DNA of 46,565 nucleotides from Flavobacterium sp. LC2016-23 (GCF_009674775.1 NZ_WKKE01000032.1:1-46565), one strand, 5' to 3'. Shown: positions 36,837 to 45,227, counted from the stretch's first letter. Made by a program: numbers and translations. Notes: generated by a model not told the origin, from the sequence alone.

Positions 36837-37604
36837 ATGGAAAGATATCAGGGTAAAATATCAGATAATAAAAGCATAATAACTGCTGCGAATAGCAATC
36901 GTGGCAGTGCTGCGGTGCAACTGAAAGATAATCGGGCGCTGTCACTTGTTCAGAGAAGGCTGCAGGAAACAGGCAATAGTTCACAGCCAATCGTTCAGCT
37001 GCAAAGCAAAACTTCCGGCAATGGCGTCATTCAATTTGGGAAGAAGAAAAAAGATGAAGATGAAGAATATATTCAACCGGGATCGAACAAGCAAAAAAGA
37101 TTCCACATACCGAAACGAATTACCGAAAGGGTTTTAAGGCAAACTGCTCACAGACGTGCCAACGTAAACAAGAGGTACAGCCATATTTATACCTGCCCGG
37201 CCTGCAGACGACCTCTGGCTGCCATCAGAAAAGGGAAAAAAGCCCTTGAACTAACCAAGTTTGCCTATACCAGTAAAGGGGGGAATAAACACAGCCAACG
37301 TGCCTTAGCCTTAGATCATTACCCTCCGTGGGCAGGGCGCGAAAGAGCCCTTAAGGCAAGAGGAGCCAGTGACGAAGAAATAAGAGAGGATCATAATGAC
37401 CCATCCCGTTTAAGGGCTTTGTGCAAAAAATGCAACGAGAGCCATAAATATGAAAAAAGAAAAAAGCTCAGTTATGAAAGTGAGGATGAAGAAGAAGGAT
37501 ATGCTACCGATGATGATGAACATGAAAATAAAGGCTTCTACAAAGATTTCCGCAAAGATCCACCCCCTGACCCGGGTTCCGGCAGCGCAGGCATAACGAC
37601 CTGA
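36837..37604 (+). CDS. eCIS effector with leader motif and HNH-type nuclease domain
   Basis: This 255-residue protein has an N-terminal version of the shared leader (AAVQLKDNRALSLVQRR, about residues 22-42). There is no DUF4157. The C-terminal half has CPAC (C120, C123), a conserved LDHYPPW (D160, H161) and CKKC (C196, C199), the zinc-ribbon plus His arrangement of an HNH/beta-beta-alpha-metal nuclease. An acidic tail (about 210-235, SEDEEEGYATDDDEHE) and a Pro-rich end follow. It probably degrades target-cell nucleic acid. First of the six leader-bearing genes, 44 bases after the muramidase; no immunity gene is adjacent. The leader is more divergent than in the other five. Confidence 0.75.
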   Translation: MERYQGKISDNKSIITAANSNRGSAAVQLKDNRALSLVQRRLQETGNSSQPIVQLQSKTSGNGVIQFGKKKKDEDEEYIQPGSNKQKRFHIPKRITERVLRQTAHRRANVNKRYSHIYTCPACRRPLAAIRKGKKALELTKFAYTSKGGNKHSQRALALDHYPPWAGRERALKARGASDEEIREDHNDPSRLRALCKKCNESHKYEKRKKLSYESEDEEEGYATDDDEHENKGFYKDFRKDPPPDPGSGSAGITT

Positions 37605-37667
37605 CACAGCCTGCTGACCGGATTACTCTAAATGATGGAGAAACAGCTAATGTAATTTTATAGTATC

Positions 37668-38963
37668 ATGAAATACGCAAAGCATAAAACAGAAACCAAA
37701 CAGCTTACAAGTTCCGCAGGAAACTTAAAGGGCAATAAAGCAATAGAACTGGAAGATAATCGCTCTGCTACCGTTCAAAGAAAAAGCAATAACACCGGTT
37801 TACCGGATGCTTTAAAAAATGGAATGGAGAGCCTGAGCAATAAAAACCTGGATCACGTAAAAGTGCATTACAACTCTTCCAAACCTGCTGCCGTACAAGC
37901 GCTTGCTTACGCACAGGGTTCAAATATTCATTTGGCACCGGGTCAGGAAAAACATTTGCCCCATGAATTAGGCCATGTGGTACAGCAAATGGAAGGGCGC
38001 GTAAAACCGACTATAAAGATTGGCGGCACAGCGGTAAATAATGACCCTTCGCTGGAACAGGAAGCGACCAGCATGGGACAGCGTGCTATTCAGCGTGCCA
38101 GTATTTCACGCCCTGCGGAAAGTGCCAAAACCATTCAGCCAAAAAAAGTACAGGAAGAGCATACGGCCCAATTTCAATCTATGGACCCTTTAGGTGTGCC
38201 GGGTGTTAATTACGCGGTGATGAGTCAGGCGGATTATGGAAAATGGCAGGGAACCGTTCAGGCAAAATCCATGAGCGGTGTGCATCAGAACGGCGATCAG
38301 GTTGTGGTAACCCAATTTCAAAACTCAAGCGAAGTACAGCAATATTTTTTATCGAACCGGGTGGTTGGCGGATTTGTAATTCTGGAAGGAATATTATCCC
38401 TGTCTGCGGGTATAGCCATACTTGCCTTATCACATGGAGTCGCACTGGTTCCGGGTATCGCAGCCATAGCGGTTGGGGTCGCAAAAATTGTGCGCGGAGC
38501 AATCACGATTCATGGAAATGACAATCCTAGTAAAACACAAAAAGGATTGATTGATTCACTTCGTGCGTTTGAGGCTATCGCAGCAGTAGTGGGAGCCAGC
38601 GGCGGATCAGTTTTGAATATTGCAGGACTGGTATTTGGTCTTGCCAAAGCATTGCGCTCCGTGATGCATTTCCTCATGGATTTTGTAAATAAAGAGAATT
38701 ATCCAAATGCACATAAAGCTTTTACCGGAATGGCAGCGGCACTCCATTGGATTGAAGTGGGTGCCGGCCTGGCAGCAGGCAGTACAGATGCTCACAGCGC
38801 TCTTGCGGGAGAAGGAGCACAAAAGGCTGTTACAGCTGTTTCAGGGCTTGGCGTTGCCGCTTCAAAAACACTAAGGTCGGCCAATCAGAGCGTAAAAGCA
38901 GTAAAAACGATTCGATCTTCACCCGAAGGGCTGCCAACAGTAAACACACCTCTTATTGCATAA
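37668..38963 (+). CDS. eCIS effector: leader, DUF4157 (HELGH), Gly/Ala-rich hydrophobic C-terminus
   Basis: This 431-residue protein has the leader at about 22-50 (NKAIELEDNRSATVQRK, NNTGLPD). DUF4157 follows (about 50-145) with HELGH at H99-H103 and KVHYN and LAYAQGSNIHL motifs. Residues about 231-281 (VILEGILSLSAGIAILAL and ALVPGIAAIAVGVAKIV) are strongly hydrophobic with glycine spacing. Similar stretches lie at about 301-331 and 350-401. Several possible membrane helices with glycine zippers suggest a membrane-active or pore-forming toxin. DUF4157 is a known marker of eCIS-linked proteins, often a metallopeptidase-like domain. The toxin activity is inferred. Confidence 0.7.
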   Translation: MKYAKHKTETKQLTSSAGNLKGNKAIELEDNRSATVQRKSNNTGLPDALKNGMESLSNKNLDHVKVHYNSSKPAAVQALAYAQGSNIHLAPGQEKHLPHELGHVVQQMEGRVKPTIKIGGTAVNNDPSLEQEATSMGQRAIQRASISRPAESAKTIQPKKVQEEHTAQFQSMDPLGVPGVNYAVMSQADYGKWQGTVQAKSMSGVHQNGDQVVVTQFQNSSEVQQYFLSNRVVGGFVILEGILSLSAGIAILALSHGVALVPGIAAIAVGVAKIVRGAITIHGNDNPSKTQKGLIDSLRAFEAIAAVVGASGGSVLNIAGLVFGLAKALRSVMHFLMDFVNKENYPNAHKAFTGMAAALHWIEVGAGLAAGSTDAHSALAGEGAQKAVTAVSGLGVAASKTLRSANQSVKAVKTIRSSPEGLPTVNTPLIA

Positions 38964-39037
38964 ATTTAATTTAAAAACTTTCTATGTAAAACAAATAAAA
39001 TGCTGCACCATTTTGTTTACCCATTAAAAAATGTGAT

Positions 39038-40192
39038 ATGGACCATGCTTACAATAAAACAAACCAAAGTGAAACACAAGCTTCAGCCAGTCTGGGTGAG
39101 AAAACCATTCAGAATAAAGCAACAGCCCTGCAGGACAATCGCCCTGCTTCTATTCTGCAAAGAAAAGCAAACAACACAGGTCTGCCGGACCAATTAAAAT
39201 CCGGAATAGAAAACCTTTCCGGCCATAGTATGGATGATGTCAAAGTACATTATAACTCCGAGAAGCCTGCCCAGCTTCAGGCTCATGCCTATGCACAGGG
39301 AACCGACATTCATATCGCTTCCGGACAGGAGAAACACTTACCCCACGAAGCCTGGCATGTGGTACAGCAAAAACAAGGAAGGGTAAAACCAACTTTACAA
39401 ATGAAAGGCAAAGTGAATGTGAATGATGATAAGGGACTCGAAAAAGAGGCTGATGTTATGGGTGCGAAAGCCATTCAGAATAAAAGCATATCTCATTCTG
39501 CTCCGGAAAATACGTCTTTTTCCTCCACAAAAAACTACGGGACAGCAACAGTACAACGATTTACCCAGGAGGACATAAAGTTTATGTATGAAAACAAATT
39601 CGGTTTAAGGCATCATGATACAAAAGCTTCCGCAGAAAATGAAAAATTACATGGAACCGAAGGTGGCGATGCGGTCCCCCTGAACGCTATTGGAGGCGAA
39701 AATCCGCTAATGTCACTCGATTTATTGAGAAACAGGCCAATACCCGTTGAGGTGATCAATAAATTTATTGCTAATGTAGATCATTTTATTTCCAACTCCT
39801 TAAACCGTACTGTTGTAATTCGTTTAGGTCACACAACACCAAGACAACTCATAGAGCAATCTGTAAGTAAAAGTACTTTTCTTCTGGTACAGGGCATGAA
39901 CGGAACAGATGCGCCAAAAGACATAGAAAAAGCAGACTACGGGGGATTGGGTAAAGCCGGAAAACAAAAAATAAACGCCAGTCAGATTATACATTTAATG
40001 GCACTAAATGACAATGAAGTAGATATGGAATTTATGAAGTTTATGCATGAAGATGCATTAGACACTCCAATCCAGACAAAGGAAGAGGGAGAAGAAGCCT
40101 TCAGTAATTTGGTTATGATATTTTCAGAAAAACTAAAAGATGCAGTGTATAAAATGCGTACAGGCAGGGACCGTTTTTTGGTAGACATCTAA
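39038..40192 (+). CDS. eCIS effector: leader, DUF4157 (HEAWH), unknown C-terminal domain
   Basis: This 384-residue protein has the leader at about 24-52 (NKATALQDNRPASILQRK) and DUF4157 up to about 145, with HEAWH at H103-H107. The C-terminal 230 residues match no family I recognise. They begin FTQEDIKFMYENKFGLRHHD and contain a conserved-looking HTTPRQLIEQSV and ASQIIHLMALNDNEVDMEF. The 5' segment 39090-39472 is nearly identical to that at 41851-42233, whereas the toxin parts are unrelated. Interpretation: a new toxin domain on a common delivery module. Confidence 0.7.
   Translation: MDHAYNKTNQSETQASASLGEKTIQNKATALQDNRPASILQRKANNTGLPDQLKSGIENLSGHSMDDVKVHYNSEKPAQLQAHAYAQGTDIHIASGQEKHLPHEAWHVVQQKQGRVKPTLQMKGKVNVNDDKGLEKEADVMGAKAIQNKSISHSAPENTSFSSTKNYGTATVQRFTQEDIKFMYENKFGLRHHDTKASAENEKLHGTEGGDAVPLNAIGGENPLMSLDLLRNRPIPVEVINKFIANVDHFISNSLNRTVVIRLGHTTPRQLIEQSVSKSTFLLVQGMNGTDAPKDIEKADYGGLGKAGKQKINASQIIHLMALNDNEVDMEFMKFMHEDALDTPIQTKEEGEEAFSNLVMIFSEKLKDAVYKMRTGRDRFLVDI
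39090..39472 (+). repeat. Effector leader/DUF4157 module, copy A (383 bp)
   Basis: This segment aligns with 41851-42233 without a net gap, by eye about 90 percent identical, and ends at the same codon (MGAKA). Similarity stops sharply after it. This suggests recent duplication or gene conversion of the 5' module. Confidence 0.8.
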
Positions 40193-40274
40193 AATAACAC
40201 AACTCTATTTTCACTCCTATTGTTAGAAACCAATGGTTATACTAAAAAAAAGAGAATAATTAATTGCAAAACGT

Positions 40275-41744
40275 ATGGAACAGTCAAATTATATAAAAAA
40301 CAACATCAAAACACAATCTGTTTCTAATAGCCTAACGACTAATACCACTCAGAATAAAGCAATAACACTTGAAGATAATCGCCCTGCCTCTCTCCTGCAA
40401 CGAAAATCGAACCATTCAGAATTGACTGATCAACCAAAATCAGGAGTAAAAATCAGCAGGGAATTTCAATTCTCTACCGATAATCCAACTGTACCTGTAC
40501 AGTTAATGTTTGGAGCATTTAAAGGGGCATGGAATTATTTATTTGGAACCCCTGCTACCACTCCAACAGCTACTTCAACTGCCACAACTGCAGTAGCACC
40601 GCCTTCGGGAATTACGTACAAAAAAGCATTAGCGGAAGAAAACAAAAGAAATAAGGAAAATCAAAAAAGAAAACGATTAGAAGCAATTTGGGAAAATCAG
40701 GGTGTAATATTCCATGTTCATAAACCAAATGCCAATCTGGATCCAGATTGGATCCAGAATTTTAATGATATTCGGAATATTGTTCACGACGACGAAGGTT
40801 TTGAATTTCAAAACGCAAAAAAAGCCATAAACATAAAATACAATTTTATTCAGCTGGCGGAACTTTTTACAAATGTCCGTGCACATTTATATAACATGAC
40901 CCCACAAGATTTGCGGAGCGACCAGGAAACAACTATTCTAAAATGTTTTGGCACACCCCATTTTATGGATAGCTATGAAAATAAAAAAGAGGCGCTCCTG
41001 AACGATTCAAGAAAAAAGGTAACCGAAATGGATTATACTCATTTTGACGCTGCCTTTGGACAAAAACCTATTGCCAAAAAATTCAATAAGAAAGAAAATA
41101 ACGACAAAGTAAACCATCTTTTGGGAAAAGACAGATTTGAAGGATTTATTATGGGCGAAAATCATGATACACCAGACTCTAAAAAATTCTTAATGAATCA
41201 AATGGCAAATTTGAAGAAAAACAATGTCACAACACTATATCTGGAACACATAAGATCCGAATATCAAACCATAATCGATGAATGGTATGCTGCTCCGGCC
41301 TTAACCCCTATGCCTGCAAAATTAAAAACATTTTTAAAATCAAATGACTTCAGCAATAATTTAAAAAATGAGTTACATAATTTAGAAAAATTAGTACAAA
41401 AAGCATACGATAATAAAATCAAAGTAGTGGGTATTGACTCTTTACATGCGCAATATGACCCTGATGACTCCGGAGGTGATGAACTCAGGGATATGACTAT
41501 GAATGCTTTTGCGCAACATACAATTGAAGCTGATAAAAACAGGCGTAACGGAGGGAAATATGTAGCATTGGTAGGCGAAAAACATTCCAATACACATAAG
41601 GCAAGAAAGGTTGGAAAAGGAGGCTACTCACAAGGTTTACCCGGACTTTCACAGCAATTAACGATTCCGGCAGTTAAAATAGACCCCGTTTCAAAAAAAT
41701 TAGTTCTTGATAAAGAAGTAAAGCAAAACAGAAATTTGGTCTAG
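40275..41744 (+). CDS. eCIS effector with leader and TIKI/EreA/ChaN-like toxin domain
   Basis: This 489-residue protein has the leader (TQNKAITLEDNRPASLLQRK, then SGV), but DUF4157 is absent. A Pro/Thr linker lies near residues 95-115 and a charged helical region follows. The C-terminal domain has GENHD (E295, H297), LYLEH (E324), VVGID, and VGEKH (E435, H437). Two Glu about 29 residues apart, an ExH pair and a late ExH are the layout of the TIKI/EreA/ChaN superfamily. That superfamily includes the Ras/Rap1-cleaving RRSP effector of MARTX toxins and the C2 domain of Pasteurella toxin. Function is inferred from this layout. Neighbours are effectors on both sides. Confidence 0.62.
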   Translation: MEQSNYIKNNIKTQSVSNSLTTNTTQNKAITLEDNRPASLLQRKSNHSELTDQPKSGVKISREFQFSTDNPTVPVQLMFGAFKGAWNYLFGTPATTPTATSTATTAVAPPSGITYKKALAEENKRNKENQKRKRLEAIWENQGVIFHVHKPNANLDPDWIQNFNDIRNIVHDDEGFEFQNAKKAINIKYNFIQLAELFTNVRAHLYNMTPQDLRSDQETTILKCFGTPHFMDSYENKKEALLNDSRKKVTEMDYTHFDAAFGQKPIAKKFNKKENNDKVNHLLGKDRFEGFIMGENHDTPDSKKFLMNQMANLKKNNVTTLYLEHIRSEYQTIIDEWYAAPALTPMPAKLKTFLKSNDFSNNLKNELHNLEKLVQKAYDNKIKVVGIDSLHAQYDPDDSGGDELRDMTMNAFAQHTIEADKNRRNGGKYVALVGEKHSNTHKARKVGKGGYSQGLPGLSQQLTIPAVKIDPVSKKLVLDKEVKQNRNLV

Positions 41745-41801
41745 AATCACCAAAAAAATAAAATACAATAGTTCTAATCAAAATGAAATGGAGCAAAAAA
41801 T

Positions 41802-43421
41802 ATGGATTATGACACCAAAACAAACAGGACGCAAAGTATTGCTGCTAATAGTCTGAGTGAAAAAACCATTCAAAATAAAGCAACAGCCTTGCAGGACAAT
41901 CGCCCTGCCTCTATTCTGCAAAGAAAAGCCAACAACACCGGACTGCCCGACCCCTTAAAATCCGGAATAGAAAACCTTTCCGGACATAGTATGGATGATG
42001 TAAAAGTACATTATAACTCCGACAAGCCTGCACAACTTAATGCGCATGCCTATGCACAGGGAACCGACATCCATATCGCTTCCGGAGAGGAAAAACACTT
42101 ACCTCATGAAGCCTGGCATGTGGTGCAGCAAAAACAAGGAAGGGTAAAGCCAACTTTGCAAATGAAAGACAAAGTGAATGTAAACGATGATAAAGGACTC
42201 GAAAAAGAGGCTGATGTTATGGGAGCCAAAGCTCTCAATACCACGCACAATACACAATTAAAAGTTCTTAAAAAGAAGCCCGCCAGCTCCTATGTCGTTC
42301 AGAATGTAAGAAGTAAGGAAACCGCCAAAGAGAAATTTGACCGACAGATGAAGGAGATGAACGAACGTATAGAAAAAGCAAATGAAAAAATAGCAAATAT
42401 ACATAAAATAAAAGCTGAACTTGGTATTGATGCTACTGCAACACCAATGAATCCGGCTTTTTTTGTAGGCGGATTTCCTACTACAGACCATTTGAATATT
42501 TCAAAAAAAGAAGCAAGATTAGCCAATTTCAGTTCAATGGTCAAAGAATTTGTAAATGCAATGCAAAAGAATAACGTAACTCCGGAAATACAAACCGCTT
42601 TGGTAAAAACGGCTTTGGGAGCTTCAGAATCAATTTATGTTTCCGGAAATACTTCTAATGCCAATAATAAAATCAGAGGTAAAAAAGCAATGGTTTTGGG
42701 TGATTATTACAAAGCTAATATTCGCCCGATAAGTGTTCGGAGAAGAGTAAAAGGCATTGAAAACGTTGCCCGGAGCATGGGGTATAAAGCAAAAGGAAGA
42801 TATGTGGTTAAGAAAGATTTCAGGGCTAAAATAAAAGTAGTCAAAGGCGATACGGAAAATACTATAGCACAAAAAATAATCCGAAATTTACTAACGGAGC
42901 ATAAGCGTAATCCGCTTCGTCTGACCGGAACCAGTTCCAGAAAATTTGCGAGAGCCCACGCTTCTAAAAAGATGAACGTACCTGCTAATAAAGAAAATAT
43001 TCATGCAGAATCGGCCATACTTGCGAGTATACGTGATACCAAACAAAAAATATTAGAAATTGGAGGCACAAAAGTTGCCTGTATGGCATGTCAGGCCTAT
43101 TTTACCAAATTAGGCGAACACGAGTTACTTGGAGATCATACCGGGTATGGATGGATCTCTAAGTCATCCCTGGCACAGATCAAACTATTAATAGATTCTA
43201 TAGAAACAGCAGAAGATTATCTGGTAAACCTTGTCAAAATATTAGAATCCAGATTATTATCCCTAAAAAGATTTACCGGAGCCGCGGGGGATAAAAATGT
43301 AGAAGATGCCGAACCAGAATCAGATGCTGATGATACTGATTCTGAAGATGAGGACTCTTTAGTCCTGTTAGAAAAATCCAGTGTTATTAGAGAAATTGCT
43401 CTAGCCTTATTAAATAGTTGA
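41802..43421 (+). CDS. eCIS effector: leader, DUF4157 (HEAWH), nucleotide/nucleic-acid deaminase-like domain
   Basis: This 539-residue protein has the leader at about 23-51 and DUF4157 to about 144, with HEAWH at H102-H106. A helical linker precedes a C-terminal deaminase-type domain with NIHAESAIL (H401, E403) and CMACQAYF (C427, C430). An HAE plus CxxC pair, about 24 residues apart, is the zinc and proton-shuttle signature of the cytidine deaminase-like superfamily used by many polymorphic toxins. An acidic tail (about 505-525) follows. Whether the target is DNA, RNA, free nucleotide or protein cannot be told. The stop overlaps an upstream candidate start of the next gene. Confidence 0.72.
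   Translation: MDYDTKTNRTQSIAANSLSEKTIQNKATALQDNRPASILQRKANNTGLPDPLKSGIENLSGHSMDDVKVHYNSDKPAQLNAHAYAQGTDIHIASGEEKHLPHEAWHVVQQKQGRVKPTLQMKDKVNVNDDKGLEKEADVMGAKALNTTHNTQLKVLKKKPASSYVVQNVRSKETAKEKFDRQMKEMNERIEKANEKIANIHKIKAELGIDATATPMNPAFFVGGFPTTDHLNISKKEARLANFSSMVKEFVNAMQKNNVTPEIQTALVKTALGASESIYVSGNTSNANNKIRGKKAMVLGDYYKANIRPISVRRRVKGIENVARSMGYKAKGRYVVKKDFRAKIKVVKGDTENTIAQKIIRNLLTEHKRNPLRLTGTSSRKFARAHASKKMNVPANKENIHAESAILASIRDTKQKILEIGGTKVACMACQAYFTKLGEHELLGDHTGYGWISKSSLAQIKLLIDSIETAEDYLVNLVKILESRLLSLKRFTGAAGDKNVEDAEPESDADDTDSEDEDSLVLLEKSSVIREIALALLNS
41851..42233 (+). repeat. Effector leader/DUF4157 module, copy B (383 bp)
   Basis: Same length as copy A (39090-39472) and closely similar along its whole length. 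Both encode the loading leader plus DUF4157 and end at MGAKA, before unrelated toxin domains. Confidence 0.8.
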
Positions 43422-43450
43422 TAAAAAGCACATCACAAATTGAAATTAGT

Positions 43451-45076
43451 ATGGAACATTCTCAAGATAAAACTAACAGAAGCCAAACGCAATCTGTTTC
43501 AGATAGTCTGAATAAGAAAACCGTTCAGAATAAGGCAATAGTACTCGAGGACAACCGCCCTACTTCTCTTGTGCAAAGAAAAGCAAACAACACCGGCCTG
43601 CCGGATCCCCAGGCCAACGTGATGGGGGCAAAAATGCTTAGCCGGCAAAAAACAATTCAGCCAAAAGCAACCCTTAATTTTCGCCAGGTCGTACAAAGGG
43701 TTTTAAATGCACAAAACGTGGCAGCCAAAGGCGGTCAGTTTTTAGCAGCGCATGAAGAGGAAAGACAATTGATCATAAAAGCAAATAAATTACTGCAGGA
43801 TTTTAGTGAACACGATTCTCCGGCAACCTTTCATGCGGTTAGTTCGAAACTAACTTCGATAAGAGATGCTTGTTATGCCCAAACCAATATTCAGGCTGAT
43901 CTGGTTCAGGAATACGTTGATAGTGCTGATGAAGCCGTTAGAAAAACATTTCTGGATACAGTCTTGCAAAAAGATTCGGCAGTTTTAAAACCTCTCTTTA
44001 ACCGACTCATTAATCAGACGCCACTGGGTGATGGTGTGGATGCTAAATACAAAAAAATATTCCTTTCTTATGTGCTTCAGGGAATGAAATTTGCAGCCGG
44101 TGAGGGTCGTTTTACAGAATTAATGCAGCTTTTAGGAGACCGGAATATCGAAATCAATCAACTTCTCATTGGTCCCAGTGCCGGATTGCAGAATCCGGAA
44201 AGAGATAATCCACTGGGAGAAAAAACAGAACGCCGGGATAAAGAGGCAGATGCCCACTTGCTTGCACAACATCATAACAATCTGAGTGAATTTATAAAAG
44301 CAAAGGCAACAGGCGGGTATGCAAGAACAGCAAACCCCAGAAGGGCAGAAATTGGTGATGCCACAGTGAATATGGAAAGAAGCCAGACCTTACTTCCCAT
44401 TTACTACGGGCATACCGCTACAAAAGACATACAGGCTTTTACCTCTCCTATGTTTGCGGCTAACCATCATGAACTGGGTCATGTAGTCAATAAATTAAAG
44501 GGAATGGCAGGAGTTTCTGCTGATAAATACAGAGGTGAACCCATTCTAAATCAGCTTACAGACGAAGAAGAAATGCATAATATCAGTATCGATCAACACA
44601 GTGACAAAGCACTTACAGATCAAATGAAATTACCCGAAAGGATCGCTCATGGCGCCATGGGCGGGCTGGATGCTGCTTCACCAGCACTGGACAGAAAAGC
44701 TATGGCTGATGACTTAACGAAGTGGGATACTCTTACCTATAACTTAACACCCGGCAGGAAAAAGAACCTTGAACTTATTAAACGCATCGCTGACGCCAAT
44801 TGGAACGAACATACAAAATATGGCAGTAAACCATCGGGTGTGAAAAAAATCATGGAAAAAGTTACCACTATAAATAATAAGGGATTAGGAATGAAAAAAC
44901 AATTCGAGGAGGTCAGAAAAATTGCCATTACCGTTGCTGCAGAAAAATCTTCCAACCGTTCTGTTCATACATCGGATTTCTACACCATTTTAAGCCAAAT
45001 GAATGTTGATTCTTCTGACGGGTTAACTGCATTAGAAGGTAAACTGAATACCTTAATTGCCAATGCGAAATTATAA
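43451..45076 (+). CDS. eCIS effector with leader, DUF4157 deletion and HExxH C-terminal domain
   Basis: This 541-residue protein starts at ATG 43451; an upstream TTG (43418) overlaps the previous stop and is less likely. The leader is complete (VQNKAIVLEDNRPTSLVQRK, NNTGLPDP). The sequence then jumps directly to QANVMGAKM, which in its neighbours follows DUF4157 (EADVMGAKA). About 90 residues are therefore missing at this junction. The C-terminal part has NHHELGHVV (H340, E341, H344), a second HExxH site in a different context, with DEEEMHN downstream as a possible third ligand. The likely activity is a zinc metallopeptidase toxin. Last of the leader-bearing genes. Confidence 0.68.
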   Translation: MEHSQDKTNRSQTQSVSDSLNKKTVQNKAIVLEDNRPTSLVQRKANNTGLPDPQANVMGAKMLSRQKTIQPKATLNFRQVVQRVLNAQNVAAKGGQFLAAHEEERQLIIKANKLLQDFSEHDSPATFHAVSSKLTSIRDACYAQTNIQADLVQEYVDSADEAVRKTFLDTVLQKDSAVLKPLFNRLINQTPLGDGVDAKYKKIFLSYVLQGMKFAAGEGRFTELMQLLGDRNIEINQLLIGPSAGLQNPERDNPLGEKTERRDKEADAHLLAQHHNNLSEFIKAKATGGYARTANPRRAEIGDATVNMERSQTLLPIYYGHTATKDIQAFTSPMFAANHHELGHVVNKLKGMAGVSADKYRGEPILNQLTDEEEMHNISIDQHSDKALTDQMKLPERIAHGAMGGLDAASPALDRKAMADDLTKWDTLTYNLTPGRKKNLELIKRIADANWNEHTKYGSKPSGVKKIMEKVTTINNKGLGMKKQFEEVRKIAITVAAEKSSNRSVHTSDFYTILSQMNVDSSDGLTALEGKLNTLIANAKL

Positions 45077-45140
45077 AAATCTATTTGGTCTGAACCAAAG
45101 GTTTTTTATTCCTGCTGTCGCGAGCTTTACCTCACCTATT

Positions 45141-45227
45141 TGTCATTCCGAGGTACGAGGAATCACATCTGCTGAGCACATACTGTTGGCGAATACTTGA
45201 TGTGATTCCTCGTACCTCGGAATGACA
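45141..45227. terminator. Long palindrome, probable bidirectional terminator
   Basis: Two perfect 29-base arms (45141-45169 and 45199-45227) surround a 29-base loop. The element is in the gap between the convergent effector operon and the lipoprotein genes. Arms start TGTCATTCCGAGGTACGAGG. Such palindromes are dispersed repeats in some Bacteroidota genomes. The position suggests termination for both directions; no U tract is evident. Confidence 0.6.
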
